Shown here: piece after piece, positions 11,874 through 22,844 of the stretch
Position numbering within the stretch: position 1 is the stretch's first letter
Layout: every line of letters begins with the position of its first letter
Assembly (NCBI RefSeq): GCF_000243695.2
Contig: NZ_AHMN02000011.1
Span: 464,673 to 528,672, forward strand
Reading direction: 5' to 3'
Length of the DNA stretch: 64,000 bases
Source: Leptospira kirschneri serovar Cynopteri str. 3522 CT
GTDB lineage: Bacteria; Spirochaetota; Leptospiria; Leptospirales; Leptospiraceae
Position numbers and translations under genes: made by a program
The notes under the pieces: generated by a model
What the model saw: the letters and a program-made list of their open reading frames with translations, nothing else
The model's database searches: none
What the model was told of the DNA's origin: nothing

Positions 11874-12190
11874 TCGGGACACTTGTATTCTATACGTGTA
11901 TTTCCATTCCGGAGGTGCCTAACAATGGTTTCGAGCGATGTATTGCACATTATTATAACGTAAAAAGAAGAATGAGAGAAATCCAAATTCAAAATAAGAA
12001 CTTTACTGCAGTTATTGTTTTGATTTCTTTTGGGGTTGGTTTTTGGGTCGGTCCTATTGGGTTTGTTCCTTTGATTGTACTTCCATACACACAATACCGT
12101 AATAAAAAGAAAACCGATGAAATCCGGGAGGAGTGGGAGAAGGAGTATTGTACAAATTCATCTGAAGCTCCGATTGAAAACAGCAAGTAG
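11840..12190 (+). CDS. Small membrane-anchored (lipo)protein
   Basis: 116 residues from an ATG preceded by GGAAAG. The first 20 residues are hydrophobic and end in TC (VFYTCISIPEVP), a possible lipobox. A second hydrophobic hairpin at about 55-83 (AVIVLISFGVGFWVG, IGFVPLIVLP) would cross the membrane, and the tail is charged. It overlaps the preceding lipoprotein gene and is followed by a strong terminator, so the two form a short operon. No known family. Confidence 0.65.
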   Translation: MDQRYFKQIVLIGTLVFYTCISIPEVPNNGFERCIAHYYNVKRRMREIQIQNKNFTAVIVLISFGVGFWVGPIGFVPLIVLPYTQYRNKKKTDEIREEWEKEYCTNSSEAPIENSK

Positions 12191-12405
12191 TATGAGTTCC
12201 CACGTTTTAGATATCCGGTTTATAAGTTTGATTATTGTTATTGGGTATGACAACTTTTTAGAATAGTTAGCGTGAGTTCGAAGAATCCAATGCGAAAGCA
12301 AGTTATTTTAGTTATGAAATTTGAGAGCCATACTTTGTATCTTTTTTCGATATATAATCTTGTGTCACCGAACATAAATCTAAGTTTTAGAATAAACTTC
12401 GAAGA

Positions 12406-12436
12406 GCGCATCCGTTTTTTGGGATGCGTTTTTTTT
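12406..12436 (+). terminator. Rho-independent terminator
   Basis: GCGCATCC, an 8-nt loop, GGATGCG, then a run of eight or more T. It lies about 215 bp after the two-gene lipoprotein operon and just before the end of the converging metalloprotease-like gene, and has the polarity to stop plus-strand transcripts. Confidence 0.85.
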
Positions 12437-12454
12437 AATTTTTGTTCTCAGATG

Positions 12455-14971
12455 TTATTGTTCCACGCATAGAATGCTGGCGGGATAATCTTTCCAGTTG
12501 TAAGGATCCATATGATCGGGCAAGATTAACTTTGAACAGGTGTCCTGAGTGTTATAAATGGAACTGGCATATTTCTTATTTGCAAGTCCAAATGCACCCG
12601 ATTCTCCAGTGTTAGAAGAAGTCCAATTGAGACAGTTGATTTGTTTGCCATTGACAATTTGATTTCTCCAGGTTTGATCCAGTCCCGTCCAAATCGTATA
12701 ATTTCCATCAAAAAAATTCTGCAAGGGAAACGTAAAAAGTCCCGCCGAATTGGTTGTACCGATCACGGTTTCGTCTGCGCGTTTGTATTCTTGGAGAGGT
12801 TGTAAAACCCAGTCGATCTGTCCGTCTCCCGCGTTTGGACTAACGGAAGCGCGACGTGTATCACCTACGAGCATCGCTTTATAGTCAGCTCCCAAAGAAA
12901 GAAGTTTTTCCGGCTTATTGGAATCCAGATTACAATAAGCGTCCGCTTGAGCGATTCCTCCGAAGTTCGCGTTATGCCCCATTTGTGGAACAAAGACGTA
13001 TTTATAATTACAATAGTTTACTCCATATCTCGAAAGCAATCTTTCGATTAAAATGTCTCCGTATGTCTGATCGAGTGTATTTCTATTTCTAAAGCCAGAC
13101 ATATATTCATCATTTCTAAAGTAGTGTATCGAAGAGTCTTCGTATATATTTCCTAGTAGTTGTGATCCTTGATAAGATTCATCGAAGGGTCTGCCTGGTT
13201 TCGGAAAATCATCAACCCGGATTCCACCCATTTTGTGATGCCAAGACGTATGTCCCAACTCGTGTAGAGTGACGTTTTGAGAATTATAATATAGATTTTG
13301 TTGTCTCATCACTTGAACGTACTGTGTAGCGTTTGCAATGGTAGGACTACAACCGTTACAAGCTTTATACGCAGAAGGATTGAAGTGATAGGTAGTGACC
13401 CCGTTTGTCGTGCTAAAAAAAACGTCTGAATTTCCGTAATAATCATCAAAATAAATATCTGTAATTGGAACGATCGAATAACCCGATTCGGAAATGGACA
13501 TGGCACTATTATTAGAGATCATAAAAAAATCAGAGAGATACACCGTAACGTCTTCTCCGTTTTGCCGGGGTGTATAAACTTTTAACAAATCCGGCCATAA
13601 CTTAGATTGATTTTGTTCGTAATACAACATCGTCGCCAGAAGTCGTTCATCTGGATTGTTTAAATTTAAAGGAGTTTTTCCCGGAGTTTTTGGTTTTGAG
13701 TTGTACCAGTTTTCAACCGCGACCTGGTTGATATTCGGCTGAATCATCGAAAGAGATTGGATTCCTTGAATTTCCAGTTTGAAGTATTTTTTAGTGGCTT
13801 CATAAAATTCAGAAGTTAGAATGTTTCCCCAGTTAACCAAAGAACTTGTCGTTGTATATTGAGTATCTCCAAATCGTACGATGTGGATTTTGATCGTATC
13901 TAGAGATGTAGTGGCATTTACGGGAACCGGAGCTTCCGGATTATGAAGATCTTTGACGTCTCTTATGACTTCCATCTTTTTTGAAGTGCCTGCGCCGGAA
14001 GAACAGTCTTCATAATATTCGATTTTAAATTTAAACTTCATATCATTTGAATGTTTGAATTTAACCGAAGCTGGAACTTGGAAACGCATGGTAAAAATTC
14101 CCTGAGGATAATCGGAAATGGAAATCGGGAAATCATTCTCAGTAGTACATACCGTACTGACTCGGTACTTAGAAGTAGTATTCGGAATCATGAATAAAGT
14201 AAGAACTGAAAACTGAAGTTCCTTTCCCGAAACATCTAGCAAATCCACAAAAATCCGTTTATGTAAGGATTTAATTTTGTTTAAATTCAATGCAAAAATG
14301 TAAGTTTTTCCGCGATAGAGACTCGCTATACTTGAAATCGGAGATCCGTTTAAGTAAAGAGATACGTCTCGATTGTTTGTCACCATATCGTTGATTACGT
14401 TATTAAATTTAGGATCTTCTACGGGAGTAATCGTGATGTTGTCGGTTACGGTAGGATACTGAGTATCAGGATTTCCTTCCGTGGTAAACGTATAGGTACC
14501 GGTAGGCCAATTGAGAGTGGAAAATGACATTTGATAGGGTATTCCCGCTGCTATCAAATCGGATTTTTCCGTAATATCTTTTGAATCCATATGTTTGGTT
14601 TGTGTCGGAAGTTTTTCTTGATTTTGAAAGTCTGAAAGTTCTTGAGGCGTAAGATCTTTCCAAATTCCCATATAGGTCTTAAAACGAGTGTTAGCTGGAG
14701 GATAAAACAAAACGTTGACTGTTGTTCCGGAAGGAATTGAGACCGGTTCACACGAGGGCCCGTGTGCGTTTAGTATATAAATATAACCTTTAGAAGGGTC
14801 GTGAGTGGGAGCGCAGGCAGGAATCGTAAGTAGTTGGGTACTGGTCGTGGTTCGGGTCAAATTTAAAATCGAATCGGCGGTCCCGGATAAAAATCCGAGT
14901 TCCTCATTTTGATTTTTTATACAACCTAACAATGTATATACGATTATCAAACATAAAAGTATCTGTTTCAT
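12455..14971 (-). CDS. HELGH metalloprotease-like lipoprotein with C-terminal DUF1554 domain
   Basis: 838 residues. The signal ends in LLGC (Cys 17), giving an exported lipoprotein. Residues 1-350 are beta-rich and Ig-like. A zinc-protease signature HELGHTSWHH is centred on H570-H574 (HEXXH with additional downstream His), followed by FDESYQGSQLLGN. Residues about 665-838 are a DUF1554 domain (YVFVPQMGHNANFG, ADAYC, YKAMLVGD, WTGLDQTW, LNWTSSN, ILCVEQ at the extreme C-terminus), a lectin-like fold common in leptospiral surface lipoproteins. The ATG has GGAG 8 nt upstream. It probably acts at the cell surface; substrate unknown. The lone DUF1554 protein at 22841 shares the same C-terminal module. 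Confidence 0.85.
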   Translation of the reverse strand: MKQILLCLIIVYTLLGCIKNQNEELGFLSGTADSILNLTRTTTSTQLLTIPACAPTHDPSKGYIYILNAHGPSCEPVSIPSGTTVNVLFYPPANTRFKTYMGIWKDLTPQELSDFQNQEKLPTQTKHMDSKDITEKSDLIAAGIPYQMSFSTLNWPTGTYTFTTEGNPDTQYPTVTDNITITPVEDPKFNNVINDMVTNNRDVSLYLNGSPISSIASLYRGKTYIFALNLNKIKSLHKRIFVDLLDVSGKELQFSVLTLFMIPNTTSKYRVSTVCTTENDFPISISDYPQGIFTMRFQVPASVKFKHSNDMKFKFKIEYYEDCSSGAGTSKKMEVIRDVKDLHNPEAPVPVNATTSLDTIKIHIVRFGDTQYTTTSSLVNWGNILTSEFYEATKKYFKLEIQGIQSLSMIQPNINQVAVENWYNSKPKTPGKTPLNLNNPDERLLATMLYYEQNQSKLWPDLLKVYTPRQNGEDVTVYLSDFFMISNNSAMSISESGYSIVPITDIYFDDYYGNSDVFFSTTNGVTTYHFNPSAYKACNGCSPTIANATQYVQVMRQQNLYYNSQNVTLHELGHTSWHHKMGGIRVDDFPKPGRPFDESYQGSQLLGNIYEDSSIHYFRNDEYMSGFRNRNTLDQTYGDILIERLLSRYGVNYCNYKYVFVPQMGHNANFGGIAQADAYCNLDSNKPEKLLSLGADYKAMLVGDTRRASVSPNAGDGQIDWVLQPLQEYKRADETVIGTTNSAGLFTFPLQNFFDGNYTIWTGLDQTWRNQIVNGKQINCLNWTSSNTGESGAFGLANKKYASSIYNTQDTCSKLILPDHMDPYNWKDYPASILCVEQ

Positions 14972-15514
14972 TTCATTCTCCTTAAATTAAAAATTTTGAA
15001 TCTTCCTAAATTTTTAGTGTAAGTTTTGACATTTGAATTGCTAAAGTTTGCCTGCTTTTTTATGAAACCGAAAAAAAATATAAAAGATTTAAGTAAATAA
15101 ATTTTATATAATAATTTTATCATAAAAAAATATAACTATCATTATATTCTGAACGGAATTACGGGGGTTGTTTTTAACTTTGATACCGGTTCAAAATGTA
15201 TGGTCTTTTACTACTGCTTTGTTTTATGCTGTTGGTATTTAGACGAAATCTCTGATTTAACACTAAGGACCGTAAAAGTGTCGTTAGGTGTTTTTAGACT
15301 TCGATCCGAATATTTTAGGAATTGTGTTTTTATAGAATTATGGATCTCGAAAATCACTTAAAAAAATAGAACTGAAACATCTTAAAAAAATGGGTCCGTT
15401 TGGGCGAAAATTTTTGGTTTGTAAAGTTTCATTTTTTTTCAAATCCATACTTTCGTTCCTGAAAAAATCTCGCCTGAATTCTTATCTATAATAAGACTAC
15501 ACTTAGGAAGTCCT
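14972..15514. other. Intergenic divergent region, no gene seen
   Basis: 543 bp of AT-rich sequence between divergent genes. GTCCGTTTGGGCGAAAATTTT near 15393 has a close match near 63660 (GTCCGTTCGGGCAAAAATTTT), so it may belong to another dispersed repeat. No ORF. Confidence 0.45.
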
Positions 15515-16205
<691 letters not shown>

Positions 16206-16213
<8 letters not shown>

Positions 16214-17042
16214 GGTACAATTTCCGAAAAATGACCGGAATACAGGCAAGGATGAAATAACCTTCCCCTAAAATTCTATAGAGCTGTTTTTTTTGAAAAA
16301 AAGATTCAAAAAATAGAATATTTACCGGAACTAAATAGCCTATACTCAGATAAAAAAATTCAGGTAAAATTATCCACTGGTTTTTCCAAAACCAAATCAG
16401 ATTGAATACGGTTCCGATTCCGGATAACGCGATAACCAACTTTTTCAACGTCTTTTGCGAAATCCATTTTAGGATCGATTCTGCGTCTTCTTTTTTATCT
16501 ATCTCTATTTCCATATAAGAATTTACGAATGAATTACAAAGTGTTGTCAAAAAAAATAAACCACACCAAATTCCCCATCCCGTTTTAGAAGTATATAAAA
16601 TTGGACCGAACCAAACTCCAGCCGTATAAAGGATAGAAACGGAACATTCTTTCCAAAAAAAAGAAACTTGTAAATAAGAAAGTACGAAGTGTATCACTAT
16701 AAAAATTCCTATAACTAAGGTTGCCAATAGAATTTTTTCCTTTAGGAATGTTATTCCGGATACAAAAGAAAAAATCGCTGCTAAACCGGTGATAACAATT
16801 AAGAATATTCTGTTTTTATAATAAAATTCGTGTCTTGGATTTGCACTTTTATCTCCAAGTTTCCAGCCGTCTATCCAATGATCCGCGCTGTAAATTACCC
16901 AAACCGTGACGGGAAGTAATATCCAGAATTCCGTCTTTAGATCTGAATTTAAAACGTAAGAAGCGAACCAGGCCGAAGAAACCGCTCCGCATACTATATC
17001 AATACTTAATACATTCCAATAGTAGAATATTCTGTAAAACAT
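16206..17042 (-). CDS. UbiA-like multi-pass membrane protein
   Basis: 278 residues with about eight hydrophobic segments. Two acidic loops sit where UbiA prenyltransferases have their DXXXD motifs: [14 protein letters not shown] (about 50-63) and [16 protein letters not shown] (about 176-191). The second fits well; the first lacks the usual Asn. UbiA enzymes transfer prenyl groups to aromatic or lipid acceptors in the membrane. AAGGA lies 8 nt before the ATG. It overlaps the plasmalogen-desaturase gene at the 3' end, but on the opposite strand, so co-regulation is not implied. Substrate unknown, and a diverged non-catalytic member cannot be excluded. Confidence 0.6.
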
Positions 17043-17079
17043 GGAATTGTCCTTTTCAACCGGAGGATAACATATTTCA

Positions 17080-18090
17080 TCACTTGAACTCGATTCCTTC
17101 TTTTTGAAATTGAGAATGTAGTCTTTTGATCAATTCGTGTCGAATCAAAAATTGATCCGAAAATTCTAAACAGGGTAGATCCATTTGAAATCCTACCGCA
17201 CTAGGTCCAAATTTTTGATAAGAGAAAGAAATTTCTCCGAGCGAATCGGATGGGTAAAACTTTTTTAAGACTTCATTTCCTATGTTTACGGCGAGTGATT
17301 CCACTTTTTCCAGATCGGTTTGATAGGTTATACTTGCTTCGATCGAAATCGAAAAACATTTTTTAGACAATTCTAAAGTAGTGACTACGGAGGAAGCCAT
17401 CACAGAGTTCGGAACTACGATTATACTATCGTTACGTTTTCGAATTGTAGTGCTTCTCCAAGTGATGTCTTCGACGTAACCTTCTAATCCTTCTCCTTGC
17501 ATTCGAACGTAGTCACCTTTTTTGAGTTGTTTTCCTAGAAGGATTCCTAAGCCGGAAAATAAATTCGAAAGTGTAGGTTGTAAACCGAGAGCGACTGCAA
17601 TACCTCCTACTCCTAAAGCTCCTAATATGGGAACGATTGAAATTCCTAAGGATTGAAGAATCAATAAAATACAAACTGTAAACAATATGATCCGGATCGC
17701 GTTGCCTATGATGGAAGCGGAGGAAACCATTCCTTCTGTGTTGGTTTCTAATATCGCCGAAAAAAGATGAGAGAGTGAAATCGTACAAAGTACGATCGAA
17801 AGAATTTTGAAACTTAAAAAAACGGATTCTACCGAATTGAGTTTTAAGAATTTAAGAAATAAAAACAAAGAAAGTAAAAAGAAAAATAAACGGATGATTT
17901 TTCTTCCTGCTTTGTAAATAGGATGAGAGGTTAGAATTTTATTTCCGAAAAAAACTCCGAACAATTTAGGGCTGATTCTGTCGCTTAATAAATAACCCAA
18001 AAACGATACGAAAATAAAAACTCCGGTCGCTTTTCCTAATTCCCAGAGAAAGTCTTCAGAAAACCAGTCTTGAACTTCGTTCCAATTCAT
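17080..18090 (-). CDS. MscS-family mechanosensitive channel
   Basis: 336 residues: four N-terminal membrane segments, a pore-lining helix rich in Gly/Ala ([22 protein letters not shown]), then the MscS beta domain ([38 protein letters not shown]) and an alpha/beta cytoplasmic vestibule. It should release osmolytes on hypo-osmotic shock across the inner membrane. The ATG at 18090 is chosen over an in-frame TTG at 18117 because leptospiral MscS proteins usually begin shortly before the first helix; neither has a good ribosome-binding site. It is divergent from the cyclase operon. Confidence 0.88.
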   Translation of the reverse strand: MNWNEVQDWFSEDFLWELGKATGVFIFVSFLGYLLSDRISPKLFGVFFGNKILTSHPIYKAGRKIIRLFFFLLSLFLFLKFLKLNSVESVFLSFKILSIVLCTISLSHLFSAILETNTEGMVSSASIIGNAIRIILFTVCILLILQSLGISIVPILGALGVGGIAVALGLQPTLSNLFSGLGILLGKQLKKGDYVRMQGEGLEGYVEDITWRSTTIRKRNDSIIVVPNSVMASSVVTTLELSKKCFSISIEASITYQTDLEKVESLAVNIGNEVLKKFYPSDSLGEISFSYQKFGPSAVGFQMDLPCLEFSDQFLIRHELIKRLHSQFQKEGIEFK

Positions 18091-18269
18091 GAGAACATTT
18101 TTTATGTAAAATCCCAATCATGCAAGATCAAATCGTTTGATTTCATTTTGATATAAGGTTTAAGGAGTATCGTGTCTATTTCGTTCAAATTCTTTCCAAG
18201 GTCTTTGATTCAAATTTTAGATTTTAGAATGACAGAAGATAAAACCTTCTTATTCTGCTCCAGACTGGG

Positions 18270-20477
18270 ATGTTGAATCGGTGGAAAAATAAAAGTGACA
18301 AATCGGTTCGTTGGGAAGAACTACCAAATCTTCATTCCGATTTGCAGGATCTGGATCTGATCATACGAAGTCTGATTTCGGAAAAACTTTCTTTTGGAAT
18401 TCGAGAAATCATTTTTTGTCTTTCTGCGGAACAAGCTCTATCTCTAAAAAAGTCTGGAGACTTTTTAAAACTTATAAAAGATTTCAAACAAGCCGGTTTT
18501 ACTATTTCATCCGCGGACAAGGATAAAATACTTTCCACAAACGTAGAATCTTCTTCTAAATTTTTTCGTTATCTGGAAAGCCGTTCCAGAAACGCAAACT
18601 GTTTGGTTTGGACCGAAGGTCCGGAACTTTCCCAAATCGAATCAAAATATTATGATTTTCTAAATCATTTCCGACAGATACACGGTAACGAATTCGAACC
18701 GTTTCGCCCATCCAGGTTTACGATTCGTGTAAAACTACTTTCTATCGTTTCCGCGATCATCACTCTTAGTATGAGTCTGATGATTACGATGGCCACGTAT
18801 TTTTTTAGGAAATACAGCGAAATTCTCATTCAGGAATACAATCTATCTCTTGCTAGGATGACGGGTATTCAGTTGAGCGGACAATTGAAAGAAACCACAC
18901 GTAAAATTCAGGATTTTCGTTCCGAAGATTCCGAAAAGTTTTTTAGAACCAATTCCAACGCGGTGGCATATGTACGTTTTAAAAACAAAACCTTAAATTC
19001 CACTTTGGAGATCGATTCCCTTTTTTGGAATTCAAAATTCTTAAAGTCTAATTCGGTTGCACCTGATCCTACAAATCTAAAAAAAACGTTGGAAAAATCT
19101 TTTTCCCGTTTACCTAATACATTAGAAATATTGAATGTTTCTTCTGAGTTTGGTTTTCCCGCGGTTGCCGTTTTACTTCCAGTGGGAGCCGAAATTTCAG
19201 GTTTGGTTTTTTCCGCTTCCGAATTTTTAGGTTCTTTTCTCAGTGTTAGACAAACCGATTTTTTTCAAATGATCGTAGTGGATTCTTCCGGAAACTTGAT
19301 CGCTCATTCTAACGATAAGGAGGCGGTTTCTGGAAAGGATTATAAAAAACATCCTCTTGTGGAAAATATGTTACGTAGTCCTTCGGACAACGGTTCTCAA
19401 CGATTCGATTTCGAAGGTAGAGAAGTATTAGGTTCTTATCAACAATTGGAAGTAGGTGGTTTAGGGATTATTTCCACGTTAGACGCTGATATTGCCTTTG
19501 AAGCGGTGTATAAGATCAGAAGACAAAATCTTTTGATTATGATTTCTGTTTTGTCGGTTGCGTTTTTTGTAGTGTTCATTTTTTCAAGAACTCTTACGAT
19601 TCCGATCATTCAACTTCTTTCCGCGACTAAGAAGGTAGAACAAGGGAATTATGCCGTGGATATTCGTGCAACTACACACGACGAAGTGGGAGTTTTAACC
19701 AATTCGTTTTTAAGAATGGCGAGAGGATTGGAAGAAAGGGAAAAAATTAAAAATACGTTCGGAAAATTTGTAAATAAAGAGATCGCCGAACGCGCGTTAT
19801 CTTCCGATTTAAAATTGGGAGGAGAAAATAGGGAAGTTACGGTATTTTTTTCCGATCTTAGAAATTTTACCGGAATGTCTGAAAAGATGAAACCGGAAGA
19901 GGTGGTTGAATTCTTAAATCAGTACTTCACTGAAATGGTGGAATGTATTTATCTAACTCAAGGAATTGTGGATAAATTTATAGGCGACGCCGTGATGGCT
20001 CACTGGGGAGCTTTGGTCCACGATGGAAATGAGGCTAAAAATTCGATTAACGCCGCTTTGTTGATGAGAAGGGCGTTGATAGAATTTAATCTAAAAGGAA
20101 AAGAGATCGGTCGCCCTTTTACTCGTTTTGGTTGTGGTATCAATTCCGGACCGGTGATCGTTGGGCAGATTGGTTCCGAAAAGAAGTTAGAATTTACGGT
20201 CATCGGAGATACGGTCAATCTCGCCTCTAGAATCGAATATTTAAATAAGGAATTTGGTACGGACATCTTAATTTCAGAAAGTACGTATCAACAAGCAAAG
20301 GATCATTTTAATTTTGTGGAACTTCCGGCCGTTTGGATCCGAGGCAAGGAAAAACCACAGATCGTCTATGCGGTGTTAGGCTGGAAAGAAGATCAGGATT
20401 GTCCTAAGTCTTTAGAAGAATTACGAACGTTATGCGGAATTCCGGACCCTGAAAATCCTTCTCGGTCTTTGGCATGA
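18270..20477 (+). CDS. Membrane class III adenylate/guanylate cyclase with HAMP domain
   Basis: 735 residues. A cytoplasmic N-terminal region of about 150 residues (unrecognised) is followed by TM1 (about 155-177), a periplasmic Cache-like sensor (about 178-418, with VVDSSGNLIAHS), TM2, HAMP and a class III cyclase domain at about 525-700. Metal-binding aspartates are in FFSDLRNFTG and FIGDAVMAHWG; the base-recognition and transition-state segment is LEFTVIGDTVNLASR. It should make cAMP (or cGMP) in response to an extracytoplasmic cue. Its stop overlaps the next ATG (ATGA), so it is coupled to the FecR-domain gene. The same cyclase-FecR order recurs at 37192-40140. Nucleotide specificity cannot be fixed by eye. 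Confidence 0.9.
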   Translation: MLNRWKNKSDKSVRWEELPNLHSDLQDLDLIIRSLISEKLSFGIREIIFCLSAEQALSLKKSGDFLKLIKDFKQAGFTISSADKDKILSTNVESSSKFFRYLESRSRNANCLVWTEGPELSQIESKYYDFLNHFRQIHGNEFEPFRPSRFTIRVKLLSIVSAIITLSMSLMITMATYFFRKYSEILIQEYNLSLARMTGIQLSGQLKETTRKIQDFRSEDSEKFFRTNSNAVAYVRFKNKTLNSTLEIDSLFWNSKFLKSNSVAPDPTNLKKTLEKSFSRLPNTLEILNVSSEFGFPAVAVLLPVGAEISGLVFSASEFLGSFLSVRQTDFFQMIVVDSSGNLIAHSNDKEAVSGKDYKKHPLVENMLRSPSDNGSQRFDFEGREVLGSYQQLEVGGLGIISTLDADIAFEAVYKIRRQNLLIMISVLSVAFFVVFIFSRTLTIPIIQLLSATKKVEQGNYAVDIRATTHDEVGVLTNSFLRMARGLEEREKIKNTFGKFVNKEIAERALSSDLKLGGENREVTVFFSDLRNFTGMSEKMKPEEVVEFLNQYFTEMVECIYLTQGIVDKFIGDAVMAHWGALVHDGNEAKNSINAALLMRRALIEFNLKGKEIGRPFTRFGCGINSGPVIVGQIGSEKKLEFTVIGDTVNLASRIEYLNKEFGTDILISESTYQQAKDHFNFVELPAVWIRGKEKPQIVYAVLGWKEDQDCPKSLEELRTLCGIPDPENPSRSLA

Positions 20478-22021
20478 ATTTTTATTCTAAATTCAACAAG
20501 GAAATTCTTGTAGGGATTCTGTCTCTGCTTGTTTTAGGAGGTTCTTTTTTTCTTTTTTGGAAAGAAGGTGCCGTGGATTTCGGAAAAAGAGAGGCGGTCG
20601 GAAACATCACTTTTAAATACAGAACCGCTCAGAGAAAATTTTCGGATCATATGATCTGGCAAGATGTGGAACAAAACTTTCCTATTTTTAATCAGGATTC
20701 TGTCAGAACCGACGAACTTTCGGAAGCGATCGTTACTTTAAAATCTGGAACTAAGTTTGAGTTAGATCCTAGATCTATGATCGTGATTCATCTTAAGGAA
20801 GAAGAGGAACTTTTAAAACTGGAAGAAGGTTCTGTAAAAATACAAACCGATCATTCCATGAGTTTGATTTCCGGAAAAACCGTTTTAAAGTCCAGCGACG
20901 AACACGGTATATTTCGTATAACGCGAAATGATAACGACGTTGTGGAATCCACCAAAGGAAATCTAAGATGGACCGATTCCGAAGGACATATGGGTTTGAT
21001 CCGGGAAGGAGAATCTGTCAGAGTAGGGAAGGATACAGTTATACCGATCCAGCAAGAATGGAAATTATTGGAGCCCGTGGATAATAATCGGTTTTTTCCG
21101 GAAACCGGAGATGCCAAAATTAGGTTTCGTTGGAAATCCGATTCTGGCTTTGTCGGTTTATTAGAAATTTCATTAAACCGAAATTTTAATTCTTTGATTT
21201 TTAAAAAGGAAATTAAAGGGGATTTTACGGAGGAAAGTTTTCCGGAAGGGATTTATTATTGGAGACTCGTTTCTTCTGATAGGAAAAAATTTTCCGAAGT
21301 TCGTAAATTCAGAATTCTTCCTAATCCTCCCGTGACCTTATTGTTTCCTTTGAAAAATACAACTCTGGAAGGAAGCGCGTTACAATCTTTTCGTTGGAAA
21401 CCTTCACAGTTGGCTACCGGTTATATTTTAGAAATTTCGCAATCTTCTGATTTTAAATCTGAACTCAAAAAAATTACGGTTTTTAAAACTTCGATTTCTA
21501 TTCCTTTGTCCGTAGGTAGGTATCATTGGAGAGTAAAAACTTTTTCTAATTTATCAAATATGTCTTCTGTATCCGAAGTTAGATCTTTTTCTATAGAGGA
21601 TATAAAGTCTATTATAAGTTCTGAAACTATTTCTATTGAAGCAGTTCAAAAAAATAAAGATGATTTTAACGGAAATGAGATAGAGAGAATTCCTAAATTG
21701 GTATATCCTATTCACGGTGGGACCGTGGATATGACGGGACGAAATTCGATCGTATTTAGATGGAAACATAACTCTAATTCTAAAACGGAGAAATGGAATC
21801 TAAATCTTTATGGAAAAAACGGGGAGCCTATATTCAAAAGATCTGTAAATGGAGAATCTTTTCGCTTAACGGATCTAAGTATTTTAGACGTTGGAAAATT
21901 TCGGTGGGCATTGATTCAAGAAGGAAACGAATCCAATCAAAACAAGGCGGAATTTACGATCGTTTTGAGAGAGGACTTAGCGACTCCCGAAACGAAAACA
22001 ACTGGTAAAAAAGGAGAGTGA
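20474..22021 (+). CDS. FecR-domain membrane protein with Fn3-like repeats
   Basis: 515 residues. One N-terminal membrane anchor (about 12-29) precedes a FecR-like periplasmic beta domain (about 60-190: SVRTDELSEAIVTLKSGTKF, then LEEGSVKIQTD), followed by at least three Fn3-like repeats marked by the recurring FRWK and YYWRL/YHWRV motifs. FecR domains transmit ligand state in cell-surface signalling; here there is no sigma factor but a coupled cyclase, overlapping by 4 bp upstream. The FecR protein could therefore form the extracytoplasmic arm of a cAMP pathway (inference). The paralogue at 38995 has the same anchor and FecR part but a disordered tail instead of Fn3 repeats. Confidence 0.82.
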   Translation: MNFYSKFNKEILVGILSLLVLGGSFFLFWKEGAVDFGKREAVGNITFKYRTAQRKFSDHMIWQDVEQNFPIFNQDSVRTDELSEAIVTLKSGTKFELDPRSMIVIHLKEEEELLKLEEGSVKIQTDHSMSLISGKTVLKSSDEHGIFRITRNDNDVVESTKGNLRWTDSEGHMGLIREGESVRVGKDTVIPIQQEWKLLEPVDNNRFFPETGDAKIRFRWKSDSGFVGLLEISLNRNFNSLIFKKEIKGDFTEESFPEGIYYWRLVSSDRKKFSEVRKFRILPNPPVTLLFPLKNTTLEGSALQSFRWKPSQLATGYILEISQSSDFKSELKKITVFKTSISIPLSVGRYHWRVKTFSNLSNMSSVSEVRSFSIEDIKSIISSETISIEAVQKNKDDFNGNEIERIPKLVYPIHGGTVDMTGRNSIVFRWKHNSNSKTEKWNLNLYGKNGEPIFKRSVNGESFRLTDLSILDVGKFRWALIQEGNESNQNKAEFTIVLREDLATPETKTTGKKGE

Positions 22022-22025
22022 CGGA

Positions 22026-22844
22026 TTGAGATCTGTAGTCTTAAAAATTTTGGTTCTTTTTTGTTTGTTTATTAGTTATTCTGCATATTCAGAAGAAAGA
22101 AAGTATACCTATTACATAGAATGGAACGAAGTGAAAGGGAATAACGGTTATAAGGTGGAAGTCAGAAAGGTTTCCAGTCCTGAAACCCTTGTAGCCGAAG
22201 AAAAAACGGCTACTAGTAGTTTGGAATTTTTAATTCCTGCGGGTGAATACGAATTTAGAATTTCGGCTCTGAACCGTTTCGGAAAACCGTCTTCTTGGAG
22301 TCAGTGGTCTTCTTTTCAAGTGGAACAAGACAGGCCCAAGAGTGTTGTGGAGGCGGAAAAAAAATTGGCTGCCACGGGTGTTTCCACTTGGAAGGTATGG
22401 GTTCCTGGTTTGTTACCGATCGAAAGAAAAGAATATATCAAGACCTCTTTGATCTTTTTGTGGTTTGGTGCGCTCGCAGTTGCGGGTAACGCGGAAAGAG
22501 TCGCAGGTAATTCTTTTGCACAATCCGCCACGAATGATCCCACGTTTTTAACATTAGTTTCTTTTTATGCGCCCTTGCCGTTATCGATCTATTTTCTTCA
22601 TCAAAGAGACGGAGATAAAAAGGAATATGAAAGACATCAAAATAATCAGGTGAGTATAGGTCTTTTAGCTATTTTGAGTTACGGTTTAAATGTATGGTTG
22701 GAAAAACGTTCTTTTCATTCTACTACCGTTTTGATAGAATCCAAACCGGAAAGTATATTCAGAGGAAACGATTCTTATATACAACCAAACGTTTTGTTTT
22801 CTTTGGGAAGGTTTGAAATCAGTTTTAGGAGGGAATTAGAATGA
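22026..22844 (+). CDS. Exported Fn3-domain membrane protein
   Basis: 272 residues from a TTG start supported by AAGGAGAG 8-10 nt upstream, 4 bp after the FecR stop. A signal peptide (ILVLFCLFISYSAYS) precedes a single Fn3-like domain (YYIEWNEVKGNNGYKVEVRK, then GEYEFRISALNRFGKPSSW). After a linker come three hydrophobic segments (about 138-156, 172-190, 210-225). It shares the Fn3-like module with its upstream neighbour. Its stop overlaps the ATG of the DUF1554 gene (ATGA), showing a coupled four-gene operon. Function unknown; probably an envelope partner of the FecR protein. Confidence 0.7.
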   Translation: MRSVVLKILVLFCLFISYSAYSEERKYTYYIEWNEVKGNNGYKVEVRKVSSPETLVAEEKTATSSLEFLIPAGEYEFRISALNRFGKPSSWSQWSSFQVEQDRPKSVVEAEKKLAATGVSTWKVWVPGLLPIERKEYIKTSLIFLWFGALAVAGNAERVAGNSFAQSATNDPTFLTLVSFYAPLPLSIYFLHQRDGDKKEYERHQNNQVSIGLLAILSYGLNVWLEKRSFHSTTVLIESKPESIFRGNDSYIQPNVLFSLGRFEISFRRELE

